This document shows, piece by piece, positions 45,430 through 53,298 of a stretch of 64,000 bases of DNA; positions within the stretch are counted from its first letter, which is position 1, and each line of letters opens with the position of its first letter. The stretch is from Nocardia sp. alder85J. Its GTDB lineage: Bacteria > Actinomycetota > Actinomycetes > Mycobacteriales > Mycobacteriaceae. The notes beneath the pieces are model-generated. The model had not been told where the DNA came from, made no database searches, and saw only the letters and a list, made by a program, of their open reading frames with translations. A program made the translations under genes and the position numbers. Location of the stretch: positions 620,001 through 684,000 of the forward strand of contig NZ_JAIUCZ020000004.1 of the NCBI RefSeq assembly GCF_020176955.2, read 5' to 3'.

Positions 45430-45472
45430 CGGAGGGTTCCTTTCCTGTGGATGTGTTTTCCATGATCCGGGC

Positions 45473-45499
45473 AAAAGTGCTCACCTTCTGAGCACTTTT
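45473..45499. promoter_or_regulatory. 11-bp inverted repeat between VOC and WYL genes
   Basis: Arms AAAAGTGCTCA (45473-45483) and TGAGCACTTTT (45489-45499) are perfect, with a 5-base spacer. It lies 16 bases before the regulator start and 43 before the VOC start, as expected for the WYL regulator's own operator. Confidence 0.78.
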
Positions 45500-45515
45500 C
45501 CGGCAGGATCGAGGC

Positions 45516-46460
45516 GTGCGGGCCGATCGCCTCTTGGCGGTGTTGTTGCTGATGCAGTCGCGGGGACAGGTCACCGCGGCGGAGGTGGCGGCCGAACTCG
45601 AGGTCTCGGTGGCGACCGCGCGGCGGGACCTGGAAGCCCTGTCCGCCGCGGGGATTCCGGTGTACTCGCAGCCCGGTCGCGGTGGGGGCTGGTCGCTGGT
45701 GGGCGGGGCGCGGACGGATCTGTCCGGTTTGTCGGCGGTCGAGGCGCGAGCGCTGTTCCTGCTCGCCGGTCCCGCCGCCGCGGCGTCCGGCGAGGCGAAG
45801 GCGGCGCTGCGGAAACTGGTCCGGGCGTTGCCACAGACCTTCCGTGCCGAAGCCGAAGCGGCCGCGCGGGCCACGATGGTCGACGACGTCCGATGGGGTG
45901 CGCGCACCCGGCCGCGCCCCGACCTGGTCGAGGCATTGCAGACCGCGGTGGTCGAGCGGCGCAAGGTGCGACTCGACTACACCGACAGCGGAAATCGCCG
46001 GTCGCAGCCGGTCGTGGAGCCGTGGGGAGTCATCGACAAGGACGGCACGTGGTACCTGGTCGCCGTTACGGCACGGGGTCGGCGCACATTCCGCGTCGAC
46101 CGCATGACCGCCGCCGACCCCACCGGCGAAACCTTCGACCTGCCCGCCGATTTCGCCCTCGCCCGAGCCTGGGACGAGATCACCGGCACTGTCGAGGAAT
46201 TGCGGTCCCGCACCCGGGCCACCCTGCTGATCGAGCAGCGCTACACGGAGATTCTGCGCGACCACTTCGGCCGGCACTGTCACGTCGAGGCCGAACTCGA
46301 CGACGGCAGGGTACGCGTCCGCGTCGCGGCGCCGACCCCACTGGACATCGCCCGCCAGCTCGCCGGCTGGGGCGCTCTGATCGACGTCGTCGAACCACGG
46401 TCGGTGCGAGACGAATTGCACCGGATCGGCAGTGAACTGGCCGGCCGCTACGGGCCGTAG
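45516..46460 (+). CDS. WYL-domain transcriptional regulator (HTH-WYL-WCX)
   Basis: A 314-residue regulator starting at GTG. The DeoR-like winged helix is at about 1-60 (TAAEVAAELEVSVATARRDL), the WYL domain at about 140-205 (VVEPWGVIDKDGTWYLVAV) and a C-terminal WCX domain follows. Such regulators sense small molecules or nucleic acid and often repress the divergent gene, here the VOC protein. Confidence 0.88.
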   Translation: MRADRLLAVLLLMQSRGQVTAAEVAAELEVSVATARRDLEALSAAGIPVYSQPGRGGGWSLVGGARTDLSGLSAVEARALFLLAGPAAAASGEAKAALRKLVRALPQTFRAEAEAAARATMVDDVRWGARTRPRPDLVEALQTAVVERRKVRLDYTDSGNRRSQPVVEPWGVIDKDGTWYLVAVTARGRRTFRVDRMTAADPTGETFDLPADFALARAWDEITGTVEELRSRTRATLLIEQRYTEILRDHFGRHCHVEAELDDGRVRVRVAAPTPLDIARQLAGWGALIDVVEPRSVRDELHRIGSELAGRYGP

Positions 46461-46488
46461 CGGTGCTCGCCGTGCGCCGCCGCCGACG

Positions 46489-46647
46489 GTCGCCGGTGGG
46501 TACCGCAGCCACCCCGAATTCGCCGCCCTGTTCGACGGTTTCGAACTGGTCGACCCAGGAGTCGTCTACGCCGCCTCCTGGCATCCGGACGGCCCCGACG
46601 ACACCTCATACAAGACCGATCTCGCTGCGGTGGGGCGCAAGCCGTGA
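46489..46647 (+). pseudogene. C-terminal remnant of a DUF574 SAM-dependent methyltransferase
   Basis: About 52 codons encode RSHPEFAALFDGFELVDPG, a conserved C-terminal segment of the SAV2177-type (DUF574) methyltransferases, ending in AAVGRKP. The upstream 220 or so residues of the family are absent; the frame runs directly out of the WYL gene end. It is a truncated relic beside the NLR gene. Confidence 0.65.
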
Positions 46648-46648
46648 A

Positions 46649-49231
46649 TCAGAGAGGTCCCAGAGAGGTGAGATAGGTTGTGGCGGCGACGGCTTCGGGC
46701 GTTCCGAGCCGTCGATAGATCTCGATGGCTTCGCGCAGGTTGACGACGGACGACCTGGAATCACCGAGATTCGCGTGGCAGTGAGCGAGGCCGTCCAAGG
46801 CGCGGGCTTGTTGATGCAGGATGCCGATGTCGCGCGCGATGTCCAGCGCAGCGGTGAAAATCCACGCGGCTCTGCCCGGCGCGCCGATCTGTAGGAGCAG
46901 ATTGCCGATCTCGGTGAGTGTGTCGGCTTCACCGCGTCGATCTCCGATCTCCCGGGAGATCTCCAGGGCTCGACGAAGGTGTTCCCCGGCGTCGTGATGT
47001 CTCCCGGCCTGCACCTGAAGTGCGCCGAGGGCGGTCAGAGCGAATGCCTCACCGATACGGTGGTTGATTTCTCGTTGAATCGAAAGCGATCGCCGCAACA
47101 GGTCTTCGGCCTCGCCATGGTCGCCGGTGTGCTGACGCAGGCTCCCCAGCCATTGGAGTGCGTTGGCTTCCCCGAAACGGTTGCCGATCTCGTGAGAGGT
47201 CGTCACCGCCTGGTGGAGGATGTCATCGGCCTCACCGTAGGCGCCGGTCCATACCCGGATCATCCCGATGCCTACCAGTGGATTGGCTTCGCTGATGCGA
47301 TCGCCGAGTTCGCGATAGATCTCCAATGTCTGCCTGTGCAGCGTGACCGCATCGTCGAATTCTCCGGTGTAGGTCCGCACGAAAGCGAGGATCGTCAGGA
47401 TGTTGGCCTCACCGAAGCGGTCTCCGATCTTCTGGAAGATCGCCAAAGCCCGCCGTTGCAGGAGAACAGCCTTGCCGTAGGCGGCCGTCCACAGCCGTAT
47501 ATGAGCAAGCCCGAGAAGGGCATACGCCTCGCCGAAACTGTCCCCGATCTCCCGGAAGATCGCCAAAGCCTGCTGTTGCAGGTCTTCGGCCTCGGCGAAT
47601 CGCCCGGTCTGAGATCGCACGAAGCCCAATGTGTTGAGCGCGGAGGCTTCATCGAGACGGTGACCGATCTCCCCTCGGAGGGCGGTCCTGGCCTGTTGGA
47701 TAGGAGCATCGAACGTGTGATGCTGTCGGCTCTGCTCGTGTAGGGCGTGGAGATTCGTCAGCGCGGCGGCCCGGCCGATATGGTCGCCGAGGCGAGCCGA
47801 AGCTTCGGCCGCGCGCTGGTACAGGTCGGCGGCTTGTGACCACATCCCGTCTCGCTCCAGCAATCCGGCGACCAACCCGGTCAACTCCACCATTCGGGTC
47901 GGCCGTGCGTCTGTCACGTACTCGACACAGGCGAGCAGGTTGCGCCGTTCCGTGCGCAGCCATGCCAACGCCTCTTGCTGATCGGTGAAGATGGGCCTCC
48001 CGGAAGCCGCCGACCGGACATTGATACCCGAACTACTCCGGAAGCGGCGCGTCAGATGCCAATCGGCCGCCGCGGCAGTGTCGTGGAAATAGTCCAGGAG
48101 CCGGTCCATCGATCGATCGTTGTCGGCGACGATGTCACCGACCGTTGCCAGGGTGCGGGCATAATCACGTAGCAGGTCGTGTAATCGGTAACGGCCCGGG
48201 CCGGTTTCGTCGAGCAGGTGATCGGTGTAGAGCCTCTCCAATTCCCGCCTCGCCACCTGGACCGGAAGATCGGTCAGTGCCGCTGTCGCATAGGCATCGA
48301 CTTCGGGCCCGGGATGTAAGCCCAATCGGCGGAACACTCGTTGCAACCGGGGAGGCAGATTCTGATACGACATCGTGAAAGCTGCGCGTACGGTTCGATC
48401 ACCGGTATCGAGTTCGGCCAACCGGTCTGCGGCTGCCGAGAACTCTCCCGACAACTGATCGAGGCTCCACGCCGGATGATGGGCCAGGCGTCCGGCCAGC
48501 AGCACGGTTGCCAACGGTAGATACCCGCACAACCGCACGATCTTCGCGGCCGCAGCACGTTCTGCGACCGTGACGGTCATACGCTGCGCCAAGGACGTGA
48601 ACAGTTCGGTGGCGGCGTCTTCCTCGAGAACGCGCAACGCCAACGGCTGTGCCCCGTCCAGCGCGATCAGGCGCCGACGGCTGGTGACCAGCGTCGCGCA
48701 TCCGCTTCCACTCGGCAGCAGCGGCTCGATCTGGATGTGATCGCGGGCATCATCGAGAACCAGGAGAACCTGTTTGTCCGCGGTCCGATCACGCCACATG
48801 TCCCGCTGGCCGGTCAGGGTCTCGGGCACGAATCGAGGATCGACCCCGAGCCCGATCAGTAGACCGGTCAAGACCTCCGCCGGCTCGGTCGGCGCTTTAC
48901 CGGGCGTGTGGCCGTGTAACTCCACGAAATACTGCCCGTCGGGAAACCCCGCCCTCAGTTCATGGGCAGCGCGGATGGCCAGAGCCGTTTTCCCGACGCC
49001 TGCCATGCCGTCGATGGTGTGAATCGACGGCCCTGATCCGCGTCTCGTGGTCAGGATCTGATTCAGTTCTTCCTCACGTCCGACGAGTGCGCCGACATCG
49101 TGGCGCAAGGTCGCGGTGACCACCGGGCGCGGCCGCGTGGTCCCGCTGCCGTCGGTCACGATGATCTCGCCGGTGTTGTCACCGGCGATATTCACTTGCC
49201 GGGCCCGGTCGCGGGCCTCGAATTCGGACAC
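46649..49231 (-). CDS. NLR-like NB-ARC/TPR ATPase with N-terminal amyloid-type signalling motif
   Basis: An 860-residue protein. Residues 12-24 (QVNIAGDNTGEII) form a short Asn/Gly motif of the bacterial amyloid-signalling type. The NB-ARC ATPase follows: Walker A GMAGVGKT at 75-82, Walker B VLLVLDD at 155-161, TSRRR at 183-187 and GYLPLA near 236. From about residue 480 there are some eight TPR units (for example FAEAEDLQQQALAIFREIGD). It has no SARP or HTH domain, so it is not a transcriptional AfsR. The start is GTG 49231 with AAGGA 7 bases upstream. The TPRs would sense a trigger and the motif would recruit the effector encoded divergently. Confidence 0.85.
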   Translation of the reverse strand: MSEFEARDRARQVNIAGDNTGEIIVTDGSGTTRPRPVVTATLRHDVGALVGREEELNQILTTRRGSGPSIHTIDGMAGVGKTALAIRAAHELRAGFPDGQYFVELHGHTPGKAPTEPAEVLTGLLIGLGVDPRFVPETLTGQRDMWRDRTADKQVLLVLDDARDHIQIEPLLPSGSGCATLVTSRRRLIALDGAQPLALRVLEEDAATELFTSLAQRMTVTVAERAAAAKIVRLCGYLPLATVLLAGRLAHHPAWSLDQLSGEFSAAADRLAELDTGDRTVRAAFTMSYQNLPPRLQRVFRRLGLHPGPEVDAYATAALTDLPVQVARRELERLYTDHLLDETGPGRYRLHDLLRDYARTLATVGDIVADNDRSMDRLLDYFHDTAAAADWHLTRRFRSSSGINVRSAASGRPIFTDQQEALAWLRTERRNLLACVEYVTDARPTRMVELTGLVAGLLERDGMWSQAADLYQRAAEASARLGDHIGRAAALTNLHALHEQSRQHHTFDAPIQQARTALRGEIGHRLDEASALNTLGFVRSQTGRFAEAEDLQQQALAIFREIGDSFGEAYALLGLAHIRLWTAAYGKAVLLQRRALAIFQKIGDRFGEANILTILAFVRTYTGEFDDAVTLHRQTLEIYRELGDRISEANPLVGIGMIRVWTGAYGEADDILHQAVTTSHEIGNRFGEANALQWLGSLRQHTGDHGEAEDLLRRSLSIQREINHRIGEAFALTALGALQVQAGRHHDAGEHLRRALEISREIGDRRGEADTLTEIGNLLLQIGAPGRAAWIFTAALDIARDIGILHQQARALDGLAHCHANLGDSRSSVVNLREAIEIYRRLGTPEAVAATTYLTSLGPL

Positions 49232-49243
49232 GAGATTCCTTCG

Positions 49244-49318
49244 TCAGCCGAAACTGATAGCTCCGATGGTGTTGCCGTAGAGACAGAGTCGACATCCGGA
49301 GAGCGCACCCGATGGCAT
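49244..49318 (-). CDS. 24-codon ORF with effector-like tail, directly upstream of the NLR gene
   Basis: The frame from ATG 49318 ends 12 bases before the NLR start and encodes the C-terminal sequence YGNTIGAISFG, close to the effector's GGNTGTINFG end. It may be a relic of a second effector gene once in operon with the NLR, or a real micropeptide. The rest of the protein is missing, and no strong ribosome site precedes the ATG. Confidence 0.4.
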   Translation of the reverse strand: MPSGALSGCRLCLYGNTIGAISFG

Positions 49319-49338
49319 CGACCCGGTTGTGTCGCCCG

Positions 49339-49488
49339 CTATGTCGCCCCGGCGATCAGCACGCCGCACAGGTTGTTCACCACCGTCGTCGCGCCGGATT
49401 CGATGATCGCGGCGTGGCCGGTCGGTGGCGCCTACTTGCCCAGGGATATTGCCGATATGACTGCGGCACTACCGGTTTCGCGGATCAT
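49339..49488 (-). pseudogene. Short ORF interrupted by an amber codon
   Basis: From ATG 49488 the frame gives MIRETGSAAVISAISLGK, then TAG at 49434-49432, and continues in frame as APPTGHAAIIESGATTV and NNLCGVLIAGAT to a stop at 49339. The composition after the stop is not random-looking. Family unknown; it may be a decayed small secreted or structural protein. Confidence 0.3.
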
Positions 49489-49510
49489 CCGCCGATGGTT
49501 CCCATTGTAG

Positions 49511-49530
49511 ATATGGTCGATTGACCATAT
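49511..49530. promoter_or_regulatory. 20-bp palindrome between NLR and effector genes
   Basis: ATATGGTC and GACCATAT (8-bp perfect arms, 4-base spacer) lie in the AT-richest part of the 706-base gap. It could be an operator for either gene. The remainder of the gap (49531-49937) shows no gene I can support. Confidence 0.5.
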
Positions 49531-49937
49531 TCGAGGCGTTCGCCATGATCTGCTCGGTGACTCTGGTGCAGAGCTTCGGCACCGGCTGTGCGGCGGCGGC
49601 CCTGATGGCACCGGCTTCATTACCCCTACCTCGACGAACGCGCCTCGTGGACGCTTCATCATAGAAGCCCGTGAGCGGCCTTGTTGCCGAATCGATAACG
49701 GAGAACGATGTTTTGGAGCTACATCGATTTCGAGAGCGCCGTATTCGTCTTTGCGAACGGCGATTTCACTTGCCGGGTGACAGCGGTCTTGTCGCTTCCC
49801 GGTTGGCGGGCCACCACGTTTCAGGTCGGCAGGCGCGAGAATGCAACCGGCAGAGTCCGGTTCGCGCACACGGGGGGCCTGCGCCGGTAAGGTGGGCGGT
49901 GGGTTCGGGTCTGGGACAGATCGAGGGGTTGGACATC

Positions 49938-50324
49938 ATGGATCCGGTGACGCTGGGCGTCGCAGCGGCAGCGCTGCTGGCATCGAAGTTCGGGGAAGGG
50001 CTGGCCAAGGACGCGGGTTCCAGCACCTGGCACGCCGTCACCGGGCTGCGCGAACTGATCGGCGACAAATTCGGGCACGGGCGCGAAACTCCCGCTGCTC
50101 TACTGGAATTGACCGATGGTGCGAGTCCGGAGAAGCAGACCGCGGCCGCCGAGGTGATCGCAGCCGCTGTGCGCACCGATCCTGGATTCGCAGAGGCCCT
50201 GCACCGCCTGGTGGACATCGTCCGCGAGGACAAAAAGGTCGATGTATTCGTAGCCAGGGCTTATGACCAGGCGAAACAGCTGAACATTCAGGGCGGCAAC
50301 ACCGGCACCATCAACTTCGGCTGA
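49938..50324 (+). CDS. Putative Bell-type cell-death effector with C-terminal amyloid motif
   Basis: A 128-residue protein. It starts MDPVTLGVAAAALLASKF, a hydrophobic/amphipathic N-terminal helix, followed by a helical bundle (residues 20-110). It ends KQLNIQGGNTGTINFG (113-128). The last 16 residues match NLR residues 11-24 at Q, N, I, G, N, T, G and I. This is the layout of Bell-domain effectors (bacterial analogues of fungal HeLo and plant RPW8 domains) that form membrane-damaging assemblies when templated by an NLR partner. Function is inferred from architecture and pairing. The ATG at 49938 starts the typical MDPVTL segment. Confidence 0.75.
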   Translation: MDPVTLGVAAAALLASKFGEGLAKDAGSSTWHAVTGLRELIGDKFGHGRETPAALLELTDGASPEKQTAAAEVIAAAVRTDPGFAEALHRLVDIVREDKKVDVFVARAYDQAKQLNIQGGNTGTINFG

Positions 50325-50486
50325 TAACCGAACCGAACCGGCACACTCGGATGCTCGGCCCGGCCCGCGCGGCTCGCGGCGGTGTCGGTGAGAGCACCTT
50401 CCCCGGCGGTGATGCCCGGCATCGGAATTCGCCTGCGAGAGTGTCGCCGCGGAGGCGCGGTCCGGCCGACGTGGCTGCGATCTGCC

Positions 50487-51587
50487 CTACCCGAGCACCG
50501 GGCAACGCCCGGAGGTGAGATACAGCGGACCGTGGAGATGATGGCTGCGGTGCGTGGTCAGTTGCACGCGCATCTCGTCGGCCGCCGGTCCGGCGGTGCG
50601 GCACAGTTCGAGAACCCGTCGAATGGTCAGTGCGTCGGCGCCCCGGGCGGTGGCGGTGCCGGCGTGGCGGTCGATGACGGTGAGCGGGTCGGTGACCGGC
50701 ACCGTCGTCGAGGACCGGTCACGCCGGTCGCGTTCGATGTCGATGTCGGTGCGTCCCCGCGCGGCGCGGACGACGGCTTCGGCGTCGTCGAGGGATGTGG
50801 TGGCGGTCAGCCCGGCCGCGAGGGTGCCTTCGACGACTGCCGGCAGGTGCACGGTGTACACGCGGGTCTGTTCGTCGGTGACCGTGATCAGCGCGTCGCG
50901 TTGGGATTCGACGGTTCCGCGCCATCCTCCGGCGGCGACGGCCTGCAAGCCGTTGGCCTCCGAAGGGTGCCAGCTCCACATCGGCGCGTACGCGGCGACG
51001 TCGGCGGCGGTGAGGGTGAACGCCGGTACCGCGCCGAACCGGTTCAGCGCGGCGCGTACCTCGGGCACGGTCAGCTCACCGTCGAGACCGATTCCGGTGA
51101 CCAGCAGCCGCGCGGGCAGGCCGGTGGCGGCCGCGGCGGCGGCGACGAGCGAATCGGCCAGCGGGCTGCGCAGCCCGGGTTCGGTGCCCGCGGCGAGGAT
51201 GTCGCCGCCGACATCGACGACCACGAGTTCGGTCGCCTCGAAACAGCGTGCGGCGATGCGGAATAGGTGCGCGATTCCGACTGCTCCGCCGGTGGCGTCG
51301 ATCAGGAGTACCGGGAGGTCGAGGGCGGCGGCGACCCGGGGCAGAGTGGATCGGCCGGGACCGTGCAGGGCCGCGTCCGCGGGGACCTGGAATACGCCGC
51401 CGAGGTCGCGCAGGCCCCGGAAGTCGCGGGCGTGGCGGGGGCCGGGGGTGGGGTCGACGATGTAGCGGTCCCAGCTCCAGCTCGCGATCGCCACGACCTC
51501 GAGATCGGGCAGCCGGTGGCGCAGGACCGCGGTGGTGATGGCATCGCCGCCGCCGCCGGCGGCGACGGCGATCGCTTTCTTCGGCAT
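50487..51587 (-). CDS. DUF1152-domain protein
   Basis: A 366-residue protein with an N-terminal nucleotide-binding-like glycine segment (AVAAGGGGDAITTAVL) and VVVDVGGDILAAGTEPGL, typical of DUF1152. No function is established for the family. It is convergent with the effector gene and divergent from the GntR-UTRA gene. An ATG at 51587 was chosen; the frame also offers one six codons upstream. Confidence 0.78.
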   Translation of the reverse strand: MPKKAIAVAAGGGGDAITTAVLRHRLPDLEVVAIASWSWDRYIVDPTPGPRHARDFRGLRDLGGVFQVPADAALHGPGRSTLPRVAAALDLPVLLIDATGGAVGIAHLFRIAARCFEATELVVVDVGGDILAAGTEPGLRSPLADSLVAAAAAATGLPARLLVTGIGLDGELTVPEVRAALNRFGAVPAFTLTAADVAAYAPMWSWHPSEANGLQAVAAGGWRGTVESQRDALITVTDEQTRVYTVHLPAVVEGTLAAGLTATTSLDDAEAVVRAARGRTDIDIERDRRDRSSTTVPVTDPLTVIDRHAGTATARGADALTIRRVLELCRTAGPAADEMRVQLTTHRSHHLHGPLYLTSGRCPVLG

Positions 51588-51642
51588 GCGGCGATGGTGG
51601 CACACTGCTGTCGGAGTGTCCTAGGCCACCGGAGGGAAGATC

Positions 51643-52380
51643 GTGTCCGGAATCGACGACCTGCCGCCGTACCTGCTGATCGCGCAGGAACTACGGGACC
51701 TGATCGTGCGCGGTGACCTGGCGCCGGGCGCACCGGTGCCGTCGGTCCGCGAGATCGCGTCCCGGTGGCAGGTGGCGCGGACCACCGCGAGCAAGGCGCT
51801 GGCGGCGTTGCGCGAGCAGGGTCTGGTCGAATCCCGCACCGGCAGCGGAACCTATGTCCGGCCACCGCACGCGGCGCCGGGCGCCCGGGAACGTTTCGTC
51901 CGCTCGGCACGGCTGGGGACGGCCTATTCGGACACCGAATCCGTGACGTTCCCCTTCGTCGGCCTGTCCCGTGCTCCGGAGCATGTCGCGACGCTGCTCG
52001 GGCTCGACATCGGTGCGCCGGTGATCGAACGCCGGCGGGTGATCAGCGACACCGAGGGCCCGATCGAGTTGTCCACCAGCTGGTTCGCCGCCGAGATGGC
52101 CGAGATCGCGCCACCGCTGGCACAGCCGCAGCAGATCCGTGGTGGCACGGTGAAACTGCTCGCCGACGCGCTGCGGATCCGCCCGGTGTACGCGCGCGAG
52201 CAGATGTGCGCGCGCACCGCGACCGGCTACGAGACAGCGGTGCTCGGCCTGACCGACGCCGCGGTACTGGTGTGCCGGTTGACGATCCACGACGGCAGCG
52301 GCCGCTCAGTGGAACTCGACGAAGCGATCTATCCGGCAAATCGCTGGGCCTACCGCCAGGAATACGCGGTAGATCTGTAA
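51643..52380 (+). CDS. GntR-family (HutC/UTRA) regulator
   Basis: A 245-residue regulator starting at GTG. The winged helix at about 10-75 contains VREIASRWQVARTTASKAL, and a UTRA ligand domain fills the C-terminal two-thirds (IERRRVISDTEGPIELST). It is followed by a terminator and a chain of small genes. In actinomycete integrative elements similar GntR proteins precede small transfer genes, but no integrase or tra gene is seen here. Confidence 0.85.
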   Translation: MSGIDDLPPYLLIAQELRDLIVRGDLAPGAPVPSVREIASRWQVARTTASKALAALREQGLVESRTGSGTYVRPPHAAPGARERFVRSARLGTAYSDTESVTFPFVGLSRAPEHVATLLGLDIGAPVIERRRVISDTEGPIELSTSWFAAEMAEIAPPLAQPQQIRGGTVKLLADALRIRPVYAREQMCARTATGYETAVLGLTDAAVLVCRLTIHDGSGRSVELDEAIYPANRWAYRQEYAVDL

Positions 52381-52426
52381 AGACACCGCCGATCGACAGG
52401 AAAATCTCCTCTCTACCCGGAGTGGC

Positions 52427-52460
52427 CTATGACGCTCGGTGAGCGAGTGTCATAGTTTTC
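52427..52460 (+). terminator. Intrinsic terminator after GntR-UTRA gene
   Basis: Arms CTATGACGCTCG (52427-52438) and CGAGTGTCATAG (52444-52455) pair over 12 bp with one G-U, loop GTGAG, followed by TTTT. It ends 2 bases before the next small ORF. Confidence 0.75.
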
Positions 52461-52462
52461 TC

Positions 52463-52579
52463 ATGCTGTCTGCGGTCCACTTCACGTCAGGCAGTGACCC
52501 ACGGGGAATCGCCGACGCAGGGCTGCACCGGCACCCGCAACGGGTGAACGCCACGAGACAGAAGTGGGGACGGCACTGA
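52463..52579 (+). CDS. Small hypothetical protein, 38 residues
   Basis: The frame from ATG 52463 ends in a TGATG overlap with the next ORF. A GTG start within it (52544) is also coupled to another short frame. Product begins MLSAVHFTSGSDPRG. No family recognised; support comes only from the coupled arrangement. Confidence 0.35.
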   Translation: MLSAVHFTSGSDPRGIADAGLHRHPQRVNATRQKWGRH

Positions 52580-52653
52580 TGGATGGGGATTTCGACACCG
52601 GTCACCATGACGGCGATATGCGTCCACGGCACGTTCCCGGGGTCGGCGGATGA
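52579..52653 (+). CDS. Small hypothetical protein, 24 residues
   Basis: Starts in a TGATG overlap and ends in an ATGA overlap with the wHTH gene. The product is acidic and His-rich (MDGDFDTGHHDGDM). It could be a leader or coupling ORF rather than a functional peptide. Confidence 0.4.
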   Translation: MDGDFDTGHHDGDMRPRHVPGVGG

Positions 52654-52859
52654 CCCCGGCGGAGGTCAGAGTGTTCCGCACGCTGGCACCGGGCGGGCAA
52701 CTGACAGTGGAGCAGATCCAGCGGGCCGCGGGCCTGACCCGGCGGACGGTACGCCGGGCCCTGGACCGCCTCAGCCGCGAGCACCTGGTCCTGGCGGCGT
52801 ATCCACGCGGACGCTGGCGCGCGGCCCGAGCCTGGGATGCGCCGGCAGGACAGCCGTGA
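52650..52859 (+). CDS. Small winged-helix DNA-binding protein
   Basis: A 69-residue protein consisting almost only of a winged helix: EQIQRAAGLTRRTVRRALDR and a basic wing (AAYPRGRWRAA). It overlaps the previous ORF by 4 bases and the next by TGATG. Such one-domain regulators occur in plasmid-derived or integrative elements. Confidence 0.7.
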   Translation: MTPAEVRVFRTLAPGGQLTVEQIQRAAGLTRRTVRRALDRLSREHLVLAAYPRGRWRAARAWDAPAGQP

Positions 52860-53242
52860 TGAACGGACTCACCGAGATACTGCCGGCCCTCGCGATCCCG
52901 CTGGCGGTGCTGTTCGCGGCGGTGTTCTGCCCGCCCCGCCCCGAGGGTGCCGATCGATGGCGTCGACGACGGCGGGACCAGGCGGTCACCGCCGACACGG
53001 CCGAACCGATCCGGCCCGAACACGCCGAGGGAGGCTGGGGGCTGGCGGGCAACCCACCCCGGTATCTGATCAAGCACGCCTACGGTTTCCGGTTACGCGT
53101 GACGTCCTCCGGGGCGAAAGCGTGTGCGTGGCTGGTGACCCGCGACAACCGGTTCGTGCGACAGGACTCGGCGCGATCGGTGGCCGAGGCCAAGCAGCGG
53201 GCCGAGACCTGGGCTCGCCTGCACAGCACCACCCAGCTTTGA
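52859..53242 (+). CDS. Hypothetical membrane-anchored small protein
   Basis: A 127-residue protein with one membrane helix at about 6-24 (ILPALAIPLAVLFAAVF), a basic linker and a soluble domain (GFRLRVTSSGAKACAWLVTR). It is the last gene of the coupled chain starting near 52463. No family recognised; the soluble end could bind DNA or a partner. Confidence 0.65.
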   Translation: MNGLTEILPALAIPLAVLFAAVFCPPRPEGADRWRRRRRDQAVTADTAEPIRPEHAEGGWGLAGNPPRYLIKHAYGFRLRVTSSGAKACAWLVTRDNRFVRQDSARSVAEAKQRAETWARLHSTTQL

Positions 53243-53298
53243 CAGCGACTCGACCGCTTGACCCACAATGACTTTCGTGCAGAACCGGTGGCCGGCGG

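Noticed and set aside
46649..49231. Reading the NB-ARC/TPR gene as an AfsR/SARP regulator
   Set aside because: It lacks the N-terminal OmpR-like DNA-binding and BTAD domains and starts instead with a short motif.
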